Source of the DNA: Candidatus Burarchaeum australiense
GTDB lineage: Archaea; Micrarchaeota; Micrarchaeia; Burarchaeales; Burarchaeaceae
Direction: 5' to 3'
Assembly: GCA_902386535.1 (NCBI GenBank)
Contig: CABMJK010000030.1
Location: 1 to 53,238 of the forward strand
Length of the DNA stretch: 53,238 bases
Below the pieces are notes generated by a model. The model saw nothing but the letters and a program-made list of their open reading frames with translations, searched no databases and was not told the DNA's origin. How positions within the stretch are numbered: the stretch's first letter is position 1; every line of letters starts with the position of its first letter. Position numbers and translations under genes: made by a program. Shown here piece by piece: positions 18,790 to 28,102 of this stretch.

Positions 18790-20745
18790 CTACTCTTCCC
18801 CGTTATCTTCTTCCGTGGCAATTTTCTCAAAAATCTCAATATATTGACAGTGACTTAATTTTGCGCGCTCGATAAGATCATCCCACGTAGTAAAGATTAC
18901 CCACCCTTTGTCGCCGTATGCCTCTTTAATCGAATTCGCCTCTGAACTCAACTCGGCTGCTATGAGATGACTTTGGATCCGACCGTATTTGATTCCATCT
19001 GGATCGCTGATTTCTTTAAATCTTTTTTCTACGTAGACGCGATACTTGTCTGCCTGCGAGAAATCGCCTACTTTTGCGACGTATTTGCCTCGTTTTATTT
19101 CTACTATATGCAAGGTTCCGCCTATGCCAACACAAATAAAGTCTGCACGGTCGTCATCGCCTTCGGTGCCTTTAGATTCAAGACCAAACTCCTCTTTTAT
19201 CCATGTTGCGACCCGTGCTTCGGGTTTATTTAAGATCCAAGTTGGATTCAAAAGAAACGGAAAGGTTTCTAGGTGTTTCGAGATCACTCCCCGTTCCTTT
19301 GCATCTTCACGATGCATTTTTTCTAGCGCGTTAATTGCGGCTAGATTGCTCTTTAATATTTGAAGAAGACCTACCGCCGTGCGTATGTGCATTTTGGATA
19401 AAAGCTCATCCAACTTTCCAAGGTCTTCATCGTTAGTGTCCTTAATTTTTTCTATAATCCGTTTAAGCGTTTCATTTTCTAGAGCGGAAAGAAACCAAGA
19501 GAGAAGGTCTTCAAATTCTTTGGTTTCCATTTCTATAGCTTTGAATTTGTGAACAAAGTCTATCGCCACTTTTTTGTACGCTGGAGAGAGCCCTTCAATT
19601 CTCGACTTAAAGGAAGGCCTGATTTCCATTACTTCTTTTTCCCTGGCTTCTGACCTCAAGTGAGCCCATTCTGCCAAGTATTTCTTTACTGTTTCCTGTC
19701 CCCACTTTTGAAATGCATGACCGCTTGGGCTCTCCCATGCAATTGCATCACGGGGGGTTGCTATTTGATCTGGTCCACCAGCCTCGTCCAGCCATTCTGC
19801 CCTGACCATTCCAACCAGGTATCGAAGGCCATGTTGGCCATAAACGCCACCACTGATGTCGAAAAAAGTCGCTTCCTGAGATATCTTTCCGCGGGTATAT
19901 ATGAGTATTCCAGATAACTCTCCTTCGTTTTGTCTTCGTGGATGTTCAGTGAAACCAATCCAGTATTTCACCGGTCCACAACCAGAAACATCAGTTTCGC
20001 CCCATTCTTTTTCTGGCCAACGGTACTGTAATTTGAACGCTTCTTCTTTGAGATCTTCGCCATTTACCACGACTCTAAACTTCGAGCCTATAACGAGAAA
20101 GCGTTGCGTCATGCTTTGTTGGAATCTCTCGGAGCTTTGGGCTTTTTTGTTGTGAAGGTGTTGGAGTATTACCGTAGTGCCTTGCGTTGTTCTTGCGCCT
20201 GCCGGAGCCTTGCTAATCGGCCCAGCGTAAATTACTGTGACTGGTGCTTGATTTCTCCCAGCTTTTTTCAGTTCTTCCCAAGACAGAGCAAACCAAAGGA
20301 GTACTTGTTCGTTTAAGGCAGGATCGGCTTTTTCATATACCGTTTGAATTTCTACGGTGTCAGCTATCCCAAAACCAGCCAATTTGCCTATTCCTTTTCT
20401 TCCTTGGAGCAAACGTCCTCCCGGAGACCTGTCGGTCTTGTCTTCTTCCCTTCGGTCGCGCCCAACATCTAGGTAACTGTCTCTAACCAGTTCCCAATTC
20501 ATTCCCCGTCCATTATCGCTTACTTTTATCGTGTGAGATTCGTTTGTCGGATCCCAAGCTTGGTCGAGGGGTAAATCAACGTTAACTTCCGTGGCGTCGG
20601 CATCCCATGAATTGGAAACTAGCTCGGCTATTGCTGGCACTGGGCGTCCAGAGTACATTTGAACTCCAAGGTGCTTGACTATATTTCCCGCAAAGGTAAG
20701 TTTAAGCTCTTCGGGCTTGCGGCCAGGCAGAAGGAATTCGTTCAT
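18790..20745 (-). CDS. GHKL (Hsp90/MutL/MORC-like) ATPase with C-terminal PD-(D/E)XK domain
   Basis: A 651-residue predicted defence effector. The N-terminal Bergerat fold shows the N-box (ELVSNSWDADAT, about 41-52), G1 (DNGRGM) and G2 (GRKGIGKLAGFG). A long helical middle follows. The C-terminus has the PD-(D/E)XK order, Asp535 in RADFICVG and Glu549-Ile-Lys551 in HIVEIKRG, followed by a QADKYRVYVEKRF helix. The LETFPFLLNPTWI lead-in resembles Shedu/DUF4263 nucleases. ATG 20745 abuts the stop of vsr-dcm, so it is translated as the last gene of the operon. GHKL ATPases of the MutL/MORC group are known partners of restriction-modification genes. DNA cleavage is inferred. Confidence 0.82.
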   Translation of the reverse strand: MNEFLLPGRKPEELKLTFAGNIVKHLGVQMYSGRPVPAIAELVSNSWDADATEVNVDLPLDQAWDPTNESHTIKVSDNGRGMNWELVRDSYLDVGRDRREEDKTDRSPGGRLLQGRKGIGKLAGFGIADTVEIQTVYEKADPALNEQVLLWFALSWEELKKAGRNQAPVTVIYAGPISKAPAGARTTQGTTVILQHLHNKKAQSSERFQQSMTQRFLVIGSKFRVVVNGEDLKEEAFKLQYRWPEKEWGETDVSGCGPVKYWIGFTEHPRRQNEGELSGILIYTRGKISQEATFFDISGGVYGQHGLRYLVGMVRAEWLDEAGGPDQIATPRDAIAWESPSGHAFQKWGQETVKKYLAEWAHLRSEAREKEVMEIRPSFKSRIEGLSPAYKKVAIDFVHKFKAIEMETKEFEDLLSWFLSALENETLKRIIEKIKDTNDEDLGKLDELLSKMHIRTAVGLLQILKSNLAAINALEKMHREDAKERGVISKHLETFPFLLNPTWILNKPEARVATWIKEEFGLESKGTEGDDDRADFICVGIGGTLHIVEIKRGKYVAKVGDFSQADKYRVYVEKRFKEISDPDGIKYGRIQSHLIAAELSSEANSIKEAYGDKGWVIFTTWDDLIERAKLSHCQYIEIFEKIATEEDNGEE

Positions 20746-22260
20746 TTAAACACCTTTCAATTTAAGCGCGTGTAAGGCTTGGCTTGCTACGATTTTTGCA
20801 AAATTTGGCGGTAACGCATTTCCGACCAAATCGCAGGCAACATCCATGTAGTCCGTCTCAAGCTTATAATTCAATGGGAAGGTTTGTATTAATGCGGCTT
20901 CTCTAACCGATATTGTGCGCGCCGCGCGCGGATGCCCAAAACGACCCATGCAGGGGGTAGTGCAACCACTCGTTATGGTTGGTGGAGTTTGATCCCATGA
21001 CAGTCTACCATAAACGTTTTGAAACCCTTTGTCACTGCTTGCATGACACTCTGGCCTAAGGCGTTTTGGTAATGAACTGCGATCAGCACCTGCCTTCAAG
21101 GCACGCAGTCTAGCCAAACTTATTTTTGAAAGATTTCGTATTACGTGCCACTTAAACCGCCTTGGTCCGCCCTTTCGTCTAGCTTCCATAAACGTTATGG
21201 GTGGTTTTTTCATTTTTTTTATGACGTCGCGAACGGTAAGCCACGGCTTAAGCCCATTCTTCCGTTTGTAACCATGCGTTGGTTTAGGAATCTGAATTTC
21301 AAAGCCGCGACCTGCCAAAAGAACGAACCTTCGTCTAGACTGAGGCACGCCATAATCGGCGAGTTGCAGCACGGCCTTGTTTACCTGGTACCCTGCGGTG
21401 GATATTCGCCGTATGAACTCGTTTAAAATAGATTTTCCGCGCGTGTCCAGCCCGGGAACGTTTTCCATCATCACCATTTTTGGCTTTATTTCCTCTACTA
21501 ATCTAGCCATTTCCAAAACTAAATCGTTGCGAGGATCATCTCGCTCGTATTTTGCGGTTAGCGAGGAGAACCCTTGACAAGGCGGGCAACCTGCAAGTAA
21601 ATCGATTTGGCTCGTTCCTGCAGCTTCGATGAGTTCCTTTCCGCTAGTGGTTCTTACGTCTTTGATTAACAGCTTCGTGTTTTTGTGGTTTGCCGCGTAA
21701 GTTTTTGCTATTCGCGGGCTGACTTCCACCCCTGCGACTACCTCAAAACCGGCTTTTTCCAAACCAAGCGAAAGGCCTCCCGCTCCGCAAAAAAGGTCTA
21801 TGGCCTTTGGTTTTGAATCGCCGTTGGCTGCGACCGCTTTGCGTATCTCGTCGGCAGTTTTGATCGGGTTGCCTAAGATCGCGTCATCCCAAAAACGCAA
21901 GACCGTCCAGCCCAGTTTCGCGAGGCATCTAGTCGTTCGCTTGTCTCTCTGCTTGTTTTTGGCAAGCTTGTTTTCCCAAAACTTGCGATTTCGCGAAAAT
22001 TGGTCTCTCGTCCGGCCATGCCAAAAAGAGCTGTCGCAAAAAATCAATATTCTGGTTTCGTTTAAGAGGAAATCTGGACGCCCCGGAAGTTTTGGTTGTC
22101 TCTCAAAATTAAATCCCGAGTTTTTAAGAATTTTTTCCATTGCTACTTCCAACTTCGTATTAGTGCTTCTGACCTTTTTCATTCTATCAGATGTTTCTTT
22201 CGAGGGTTTTTTGTATTCGTTTTCCCCTCTAGCTTGGAAGCGTTTGTTTGAAGTCTTCAT
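20746..22260 (-). CDS. Fusion of Vsr-type endonuclease and C5-cytosine DNA methyltransferase
   Basis: A 504-residue protein. Residues about 25-135 form a Vsr (very short patch repair) endonuclease-like domain: VRSTNTKLEVAMEKIL, GRPDFLL with the catalytic Asp, FWHG, and LGWTVLRFWDD. Residues about 150-500 form a Dcm-type methyltransferase: DLFCGAGGLSLGLEKAGF (SAM site), GCPPCQGFSS (catalytic Cys228), MMENVPG, QSRRRF, and GNALPP near the end. Vsr nicks T:G mismatches that arise from 5-methylcytosine deamination; in bacteria vsr and dcm are usually separate genes. ATG 22260 overlaps the end of res by 32 nt. The N-terminal domain could instead be the restriction nuclease. Confidence 0.9.
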   Translation of the reverse strand: MKTSNKRFQARGENEYKKPSKETSDRMKKVRSTNTKLEVAMEKILKNSGFNFERQPKLPGRPDFLLNETRILIFCDSSFWHGRTRDQFSRNRKFWENKLAKNKQRDKRTTRCLAKLGWTVLRFWDDAILGNPIKTADEIRKAVAANGDSKPKAIDLFCGAGGLSLGLEKAGFEVVAGVEVSPRIAKTYAANHKNTKLLIKDVRTTSGKELIEAAGTSQIDLLAGCPPCQGFSSLTAKYERDDPRNDLVLEMARLVEEIKPKMVMMENVPGLDTRGKSILNEFIRRISTAGYQVNKAVLQLADYGVPQSRRRFVLLAGRGFEIQIPKPTHGYKRKNGLKPWLTVRDVIKKMKKPPITFMEARRKGGPRRFKWHVIRNLSKISLARLRALKAGADRSSLPKRLRPECHASSDKGFQNVYGRLSWDQTPPTITSGCTTPCMGRFGHPRAARTISVREAALIQTFPLNYKLETDYMDVACDLVGNALPPNFAKIVASQALHALKLKGV

Positions 22261-24913
22261 ACGAATCAACTTTGCAATAGTCCAGCCCGCCGACTTCCTT
22301 GAAGTGCTTTAGCGCGCAGTCTATTTTATCCTGCTCGTCTTCCGGAACAGACTTTCGTGTGCCGCGAATGTCGGAATAGCCGAATTTCGTTTCGCGCACT
22401 AGATAGAGTTTGTTTTCGAGCTTTCCAGCAACCCTGCGACGCTGGTAGATAATCGCCCAATCGGGGCGGTAGTTGCCGGTGGGCGTGCCAACGTAATAAT
22501 CTTGTGGCAGTTTGCAGAAAACGTTCACTTGTTCGTCTTGCGTCATGTCCTGGGCGAAAGTTCGTTCCGATGGATTGTCACAGAGGACCTTGTCATAAAC
22601 TGATCGGTTGGAGTCGATAACGTTGTTCTTGTAAGACGACACTTCCGACTCGAAAATCTCGTCGGGGTAGGTTTCCTTCGTCTTTCTGTAAGCTGCGGTC
22701 TTGATTTCCATCTTGATTTTCTTTTCCCGGATTATGGCCGACGCCCTTGAAACGAATTCCTCGGGATTATTGAAAATGTCCTTCAGCTTTCCGGATTCAA
22801 GCAGAATCTTAGCTATGGTCTTTCTTGTCAAGCCCGTGTCGTTGGCTATCCTAGAAACGACATCGGGAATTGCGTACTGAATTTCGATTTGCTTTACGGG
22901 TTCGCTTTCCTTTTCCAGTGTTTCAATCCCTTCCTTCTTGAACTCGATCTTGGCGCGCCTCACGTCGATTATCGGCTTTTTGACGAACAGATTTTCCTCC
23001 AGCGCCTTTCTACAGTCTTCAACCAGCTTGTTTGTGTGAATCTCGGACTGGAACTCGGTTTTGACCTTCAATTTTTCCCAGATTTCCCTGAACTCGCCCT
23101 TGAAGACATCGGAGCGCAGCTTGGAGGTTATCTTGTCGCGTCGGTTTTCTATGGGTGGCGCGCGCAGTATCCCGTCCTCGGCGTAGTCCGTTTGCAGCGT
23201 CCGCGCAAAGTCTTCATAACTTTCGTTCGCGATGACTGTCAACACGTTTTCGGAAGTGTTTTCGAATCGTGTGCCGTCTTGCGTAACGGGAATTCTTAAG
23301 CCTCGACCTAGAGTCTGCCTTTTTGTTATTTCCGAGCGGGTGACGCGCAATGTACAGATATTGAACACGTTTGGGTTGTCCCAGCCCTCGCCGAGCGCCG
23401 AATGAGTGAAAATGAACGCAGTCGAGGAATCGAAAGAGAGGAGTTTTTCCTTGTCGCGTAGAATCTCGTCTATTTTCTCCTTGTCCTGGGCGATGCTCTT
23501 GAATGTCTTGCGTGCCGAGAAATACGCCCCGCGAACTTCTTCTGGTTGCTTGTGCTTCCAATCAGCGTGGTCTCTCTTGAGTTTGTCGAAAATTTCGTCG
23601 AAAGTTCGTCTGACGAAGAGGTATTTTTCAGAATCGATTTTTGATATTTCTTCAGCTCCACTCTCCTTGGTCTGATCGAGTTCCTGATAGTCGCTTACTT
23701 CATCTACGAAAAATAGCGAAAGCACTTTAATGCCATGATTCTTGAACTTCTCCTGCTTTTCAAAATGTGTTTTGATCGCGTTTTCTATTTGCTCCTTTGC
23801 CACCTGAAGGTACGTATCGCCTTGCGATTCATTGAGTTTGATCCGGACGCCACCAGTCAGTTCCAAATACTCGTTATTTTCGATTCCGCTTATGTTCGTC
23901 ACGATGGCGTCGCCATATGCAGCGTTCTTAGTTTTCTCCCGCAAACTGTCTCCTTTCGACAAGAGAACCGTCTTTTCCACGACGCCCTTGGCCGTTCTGA
24001 CGTTCATCATGACCCTGGCCTTGATTTTCGGCTTTAGGACGACGCCGACGAGCTTGGCGAACGGCAGGCTCGCCTCATGTTTGACCGTTGCACCTATTAC
24101 ATCAATTTTCTTGACCAAGCCCAAGTCGTGCGCTTCAACTGGACCAAGAGAATAAACGAGGTTGCTTTTGTCTAGGTCGCGGTGCGTCGCAGAGTAGCGC
24201 AGGATGAATAGCGGGTTTAGGTTGTTTATCGCACTTGCAGACAATTCGGAGCCCATTTTATGTGGCTCGTCGAGAATCAAGACCGGGTTAGTTTGCGCGA
24301 GCATCTCCATGCCGCTATCCGCGATCAAAACATCGTCGCGGCCTTTTTCGTACAACGTGTTTACATCTGCCTTGTTGAAGGACTGAATCGTAATGACCAT
24401 TATTTCCAAGTCGTTGCTTCGGCAAAAGGCGCTCAAATCAGTCATGTGGTCTGAGGAAAAGACTCGGAAATTGTATGGAAGCCTATCGTAAATCTTTTGA
24501 AAATGCGGTTTGGTGAGCCGGAGGTTAGCTAGAATTCCCTCGCGAATAGCAACCGAGGGGACGACCACGATGAATTTCTTCAATCCATACCGCTTGTTCA
24601 TTTCCAAAATCGTGCGCAGGAAAATGTAGGTTTTTCCGGTTCCGGTTTCCATTTCCACACTAAAGTTCGGGCGTTCGTAAAGGTCCTCTCCCCTGAGGTT
24701 GGAAACTTTCGTACTAGGAAGATTGTTTGCAGTTTGAACTCGTGCCAAGTTTTTGTTGAGGCTTTCAAGCGAAACGATTTTAGGGTTTGAGTTGATGCTG
24801 AACTGAAGCTGGTCTTTCACTTCGGCCAGCGCTCCGTCGAAAACACTCACCACCGAGTCAATGGCCTTTAGTTGAAAATCCAAGTCGGAAATGAACTTTA
24901 TACTTACTGGCAT
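22229..24913 (-). CDS. res: Type III restriction enzyme Res subunit (SF2 helicase-nuclease)
   Basis: The restriction and translocation subunit of a Type III system, 894 residues. Walker A is METGTGKTYI (about 88-97). The DExH box appears as LDEPHKMGS (DEPH, 215-218). Helicase motif VI-like RQTLGRGLRIP follows, and the C-terminal nuclease region has PDWAIIYQ and RETKFGYSDIRG (PD-ETK order). Length fits Res. ATG 24913 is chosen over TTG 24928 and GTG 24922 because MPVSIKFISDLDFQLKAI matches family starts. It follows mod by 11 nt and overlaps vsr-dcm at its end. Confidence 0.93.
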   Translation of the reverse strand: MPVSIKFISDLDFQLKAIDSVVSVFDGALAEVKDQLQFSINSNPKIVSLESLNKNLARVQTANNLPSTKVSNLRGEDLYERPNFSVEMETGTGKTYIFLRTILEMNKRYGLKKFIVVVPSVAIREGILANLRLTKPHFQKIYDRLPYNFRVFSSDHMTDLSAFCRSNDLEIMVITIQSFNKADVNTLYEKGRDDVLIADSGMEMLAQTNPVLILDEPHKMGSELSASAINNLNPLFILRYSATHRDLDKSNLVYSLGPVEAHDLGLVKKIDVIGATVKHEASLPFAKLVGVVLKPKIKARVMMNVRTAKGVVEKTVLLSKGDSLREKTKNAAYGDAIVTNISGIENNEYLELTGGVRIKLNESQGDTYLQVAKEQIENAIKTHFEKQEKFKNHGIKVLSLFFVDEVSDYQELDQTKESGAEEISKIDSEKYLFVRRTFDEIFDKLKRDHADWKHKQPEEVRGAYFSARKTFKSIAQDKEKIDEILRDKEKLLSFDSSTAFIFTHSALGEGWDNPNVFNICTLRVTRSEITKRQTLGRGLRIPVTQDGTRFENTSENVLTVIANESYEDFARTLQTDYAEDGILRAPPIENRRDKITSKLRSDVFKGEFREIWEKLKVKTEFQSEIHTNKLVEDCRKALEENLFVKKPIIDVRRAKIEFKKEGIETLEKESEPVKQIEIQYAIPDVVSRIANDTGLTRKTIAKILLESGKLKDIFNNPEEFVSRASAIIREKKIKMEIKTAAYRKTKETYPDEIFESEVSSYKNNVIDSNRSVYDKVLCDNPSERTFAQDMTQDEQVNVFCKLPQDYYVGTPTGNYRPDWAIIYQRRRVAGKLENKLYLVRETKFGYSDIRGTRKSVPEDEQDKIDCALKHFKEVGGLDYCKVDSYEDFKQTLPS

Positions 24914-24924
24914 CCAAAACACCC

Positions 24925-26790
24925 TCAAACGGTTTCCACCCTGAGCTTTCGGGCCAAATTTACTTTTTGAGTGTCTGTAAGGGACGAGTCAAGCACGACC
25001 AGCTTGTCGTCTTTCGCCAAGCCAAGCTTTTTGACGGCTTCGTCGTCTATTTTGTCGTCGAAACACATCCAAAGCGCGTGCTCGCCGTCCGAGATCTTGT
25101 AAAATTCGTTCTTTCCCTGCTTGATTTTTTGAATTTCCGAATCTAGCTTGAAACCCTCGCGCAGCATCAGCTCAAAAATTAATGCCTCGGCTTCCGCTTT
25201 GCTAGCGCCCTTAGCGCTCTCCTCTATGTGCTTGACCAGCGTGTTTGGATCTTTTGCCTCCTCGGAATCCCAAACGAAACAATTCGATTTCGAAAGCTTC
25301 AGGACTTTGAAACCAAGATCTAAGTTTTCTTTGCCTTCTAGCTTCTTTTGTTTTTGTTCTTCCTTGATTTGTTTGATTACTCTCCGAAGTCGTTCTTTGC
25401 CAATGTCTGCAATAGTTTTGTAGTCCGCTTTGCGTGCTTCTGAATCTTCTGGCGTCGGCTCGGGCAACTGGACTAAAATAAATTTACGATGACTGGAGGC
25501 TTCTACGTTATATTCGAAAATAGCTTCAGCGGTAGTTCCAGAACCCGCAAAGAAGTCTAAAACCAGTGAGTCTTTGTCAGTTGAAAATTTGATTAGATGC
25601 TTGATTAATTCCACTGGCTTTGGGTATTCTAAAAGTCGCCTGTCAAAAATTTCTTGTAAGCGTATGACGCCTTGACGTCCGTCAACATCTGAATAAATGG
25701 TTCTAGGTCTAGCCCCACGTTCTATTTTTTTGCCGTCGGGGTCAACATTTAGATATTGCTTCGTGTATACCTTCCATTCGCCGTTGGAGTTAACAAATTC
25801 AATATACTCCTGCTCTACCCCCCATTTTACTTTGTTTCGACCCCAGCGCCATGTTGACTTACCGTCATTCGGTAACGTTATCTGAGAACCGTCTGGGGCC
25901 GTTATTGAAAACCTTAGTTTTTCGGAATACCTAAGCGATGTTTGTGCAAGCAGCATTCTCCGGTAAGGACCGCGTTCCTGAACGTATTTGTCTTTGTTAC
26001 TGTACAGTTTTAGGTTGTCTTCGTTATACTCAATATCTTGAATATCGGCGCTTTGCTTGTCTTTTGCATAGACCAGCACATACTCATGATCTATTACGAT
26101 ATAGCCCGTATCATTTGCCCCACCACTGCGCTTTTTCCACACAATCTGTGCGATAAAATTTTCTTCCCCGAAAATCTCGTTCATTATGAGGCGAAGATCG
26201 TGTACTTCATTGTCGTCAATGCTGACGAAAATGACGCCGTCTTCGCTTAGCAGGTTGCGCGCAAGGAAAAGGCGCGGGTACATCATGGAAAGCCAGTTCG
26301 AGTGATAGCGCCCGCTGGTTTCGGGGTTGGTGGTCGCTTTTTCGCCATTTCCGTTGCTCTGACCAGTATAGCGCAAGTAGCTCCTGAGACTGTCTGTGAA
26401 GTCGTCCCTGTAAACGAAGTCCTTCCCTGTGTTGTAGGGCGGATCAATGTAAATCATCTTGACGTTCCCTTCATATGCTTTTTGAAGGATTTTCAGGACT
26501 TCGAGATTTTCGCCTTCGATAAAAACGTTTTTCGTTTCGTCGAAATTCACGGATTCCTTTCTGGACGGAACAAGCGTAGCCTTCGAACGCTTATCGCGCG
26601 TGCGAATTGATTGAATCCGTCCAGCCCACGAGAAGGAATAGCGTTCGCCAGACGTTTCTACGAAATCGCCTAGGGCCTCGCGGAGCTTGTTAAAGTCGAT
26701 CTTGCCTTCAGTGAAAATGTCCGGTATTAACTGCTTCAACGCTTTTTTTCGTTCTTCGATCAAGTCAATAGATTCTTTGTCTATCTTCAT
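24925..26790 (-). CDS. mod: Type III DNA-methyltransferase Mod subunit
   Basis: Methylates adenine at an asymmetric site to protect self DNA and gives target recognition to Res. The 621 residues carry the beta-class order: catalytic DPPYNTGKDF (116-125) before the SAM-binding FFAGSGTTAEA (413-423), with a long recognition region between them (about 200-380). The N-terminal part (IEGENLEVLKILQKAYEGNV) is typical of Mod. It is the first gene of the four-gene defence operon and is divergent from orc1 across 184 nt, which hold TATA-like boxes and palindrome copy 5. Confidence 0.94.
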   Translation of the reverse strand: MKIDKESIDLIEERKKALKQLIPDIFTEGKIDFNKLREALGDFVETSGERYSFSWAGRIQSIRTRDKRSKATLVPSRKESVNFDETKNVFIEGENLEVLKILQKAYEGNVKMIYIDPPYNTGKDFVYRDDFTDSLRSYLRYTGQSNGNGEKATTNPETSGRYHSNWLSMMYPRLFLARNLLSEDGVIFVSIDDNEVHDLRLIMNEIFGEENFIAQIVWKKRSGGANDTGYIVIDHEYVLVYAKDKQSADIQDIEYNEDNLKLYSNKDKYVQERGPYRRMLLAQTSLRYSEKLRFSITAPDGSQITLPNDGKSTWRWGRNKVKWGVEQEYIEFVNSNGEWKVYTKQYLNVDPDGKKIERGARPRTIYSDVDGRQGVIRLQEIFDRRLLEYPKPVELIKHLIKFSTDKDSLVLDFFAGSGTTAEAIFEYNVEASSHRKFILVQLPEPTPEDSEARKADYKTIADIGKERLRRVIKQIKEEQKQKKLEGKENLDLGFKVLKLSKSNCFVWDSEEAKDPNTLVKHIEESAKGASKAEAEALIFELMLREGFKLDSEIQKIKQGKNEFYKISDGEHALWMCFDDKIDDEAVKKLGLAKDDKLVVLDSSLTDTQKVNLARKLRVETV

Positions 26791-26899
26791 GTTTTTCGCC
26801 CCAACCCGTCGGTAGTTCCATCCAGCGTAAGTATAATGCGGTTCTCATTATAACGATTTAGCCCCTGAATATTTAATAATTATTACGAACACACAGCTC

Positions 26900-26913
26900 A
26901 TTTCCGCAGAAAT
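26900..26913. repeat. Dispersed palindrome, copy 5 (ATTTCcgcaGAAAT)
   Basis: A weaker copy with 5-bp arms in the divergent promoter region between mod and orc1. Flank ACACAGCTC resembles the ACACAGCGC before copy 4. Confidence 0.55.
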
Positions 26914-26930
26914 AAGTGGTTTTGGGACGT

Positions 26931-26940
26931 TAATATTATA
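26931..26940 (+). promoter_or_regulatory. TATA box for orc1
   Basis: taatattata. A start site about 25 nt downstream falls near 26960, so the GTG at 26951 would be too early. GTG 26975 with GGTGGG ahead of it fits better. Confidence 0.5.
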
Positions 26941-26974
26941 ACTACTCGCTGTGCAATATCTTTTGGTGGGAGTG

Positions 26975-28102
26975 GTGGGCAGGCTATTCGCAGGCATGCA
27001 ACGCGAGGACTTGGGAATCGTCACGCGAGAAGAGGTTCTAATGCCAGAGTACTTTCCCGCAGGGTTGCAGCACCGCGAGACTGAAATGCAAGCAATCGCC
27101 GAGGCCGTCAAGCCGTTGATCGAAGGACGGCAACCGGACAATTTGTTCATTCACGGCGACAGCGGAACCGGCAAGACGACGTGCGTGAAACGCGTTCTCG
27201 AGGAAATGAACAAGTACACGTCCAAAGTCAAAACCGTTTACGTCAATTGCTGGGAGTACTCCACGCGAATTGCGGTTTATTCCCTCATCGTGAACGCGTT
27301 GAAGGAAATCCTGCCGCGCAGGGGCTTGGCGACTGACGAGGTGTTCGACCGCATTACGGACGTGATGGAAAAGGACGGAATGCGGGTTCTCGTGGTTTTG
27401 GACGAGATGGACGGCTTGTTCTTCCACAACGAGGAAAAACTGCTTTACGAGCTGGCCCGCGCTGGGAAAGGAAAGCCGTTTTTCGGAATAATCGGGATTT
27501 CCAACGACCCGTACCTGCTCGTTGACAAGGATGTGCGGATCAAGAGTTCGCTCCGCCTTACCGATTTCGCGTTCAAGCACTACGACCAAGCGCAGATGGC
27601 CGCGATCCTGTCAGAGCGTGCCAAGGCAGGGCTCATGCCCGGAAGTTGGGGCAAGGACGTGATAGACGCGTGCGCCGAAAAGGCGGTCGCAAGGAAAAGC
27701 AACGTGCGCGTAGGACTCGAGCTCCTGTGGAAGGCCGCGAAGCACGCGGACAAAGCCGACAAGAAGAAGATAACGGTCGAGGACGTCGAGGCTGTGGATG
27801 GCAAGACGTTGTACGACGCCAAAACTAAAAAACCGCTCGTGGAGTGCAGTTTCGAAATCAGGTCGAAAAGCCTCGCGGAAGAGGAGAAGCTGATCCTCGA
27901 AATACTGAAAGGCGGGGAAAAACAGTCGTCCGAGCTGTACCCCGCTTTTTGCAAGAAGCTGATGCGCACGAAAAGGCAGATACGGAATTACCTCAAGGCG
28001 TTGGAAGCGAAGAAGCTGATAGTCGTCGAAGAAGTCAAGGGCAGCAGCCCTATGTTGAACACTAAGAAAATACGGCTCAGCTGGCAAGAGGTGAAAAAAT
28101 GA
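26975..28102 (+). CDS. Orc1/Cdc6-type replication initiator ATPase
   Basis: Binds origin DNA and loads the replicative helicase in archaea. About 375 residues: AAA+ domain with Walker A GDSGTGKT (about 61-68), Walker B VLVVLDEMD (Asp143-Glu144) and a sensor region GIIGISNDPYL. A C-terminal winged helix (EEKLILEILKGG ... KRQIRNYLKALEAKKLI) follows. It has no frameshift and keeps its key ATPase residues, so it is likely functional. Its place inside the island suggests an element-specific initiator rather than the chromosomal one. The start is uncertain: 26951, 26966, 26975 and 26996 are all in frame. It overlaps the next gene by ATGA. Confidence 0.93.
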   Translation: MGRLFAGMQREDLGIVTREEVLMPEYFPAGLQHRETEMQAIAEAVKPLIEGRQPDNLFIHGDSGTGKTTCVKRVLEEMNKYTSKVKTVYVNCWEYSTRIAVYSLIVNALKEILPRRGLATDEVFDRITDVMEKDGMRVLVVLDEMDGLFFHNEEKLLYELARAGKGKPFFGIIGISNDPYLLVDKDVRIKSSLRLTDFAFKHYDQAQMAAILSERAKAGLMPGSWGKDVIDACAEKAVARKSNVRVGLELLWKAAKHADKADKKKITVEDVEAVDGKTLYDAKTKKPLVECSFEIRSKSLAEEEKLILEILKGGEKQSSELYPAFCKKLMRTKRQIRNYLKALEAKKLIVVEEVKGSSPMLNTKKIRLSWQEVKK

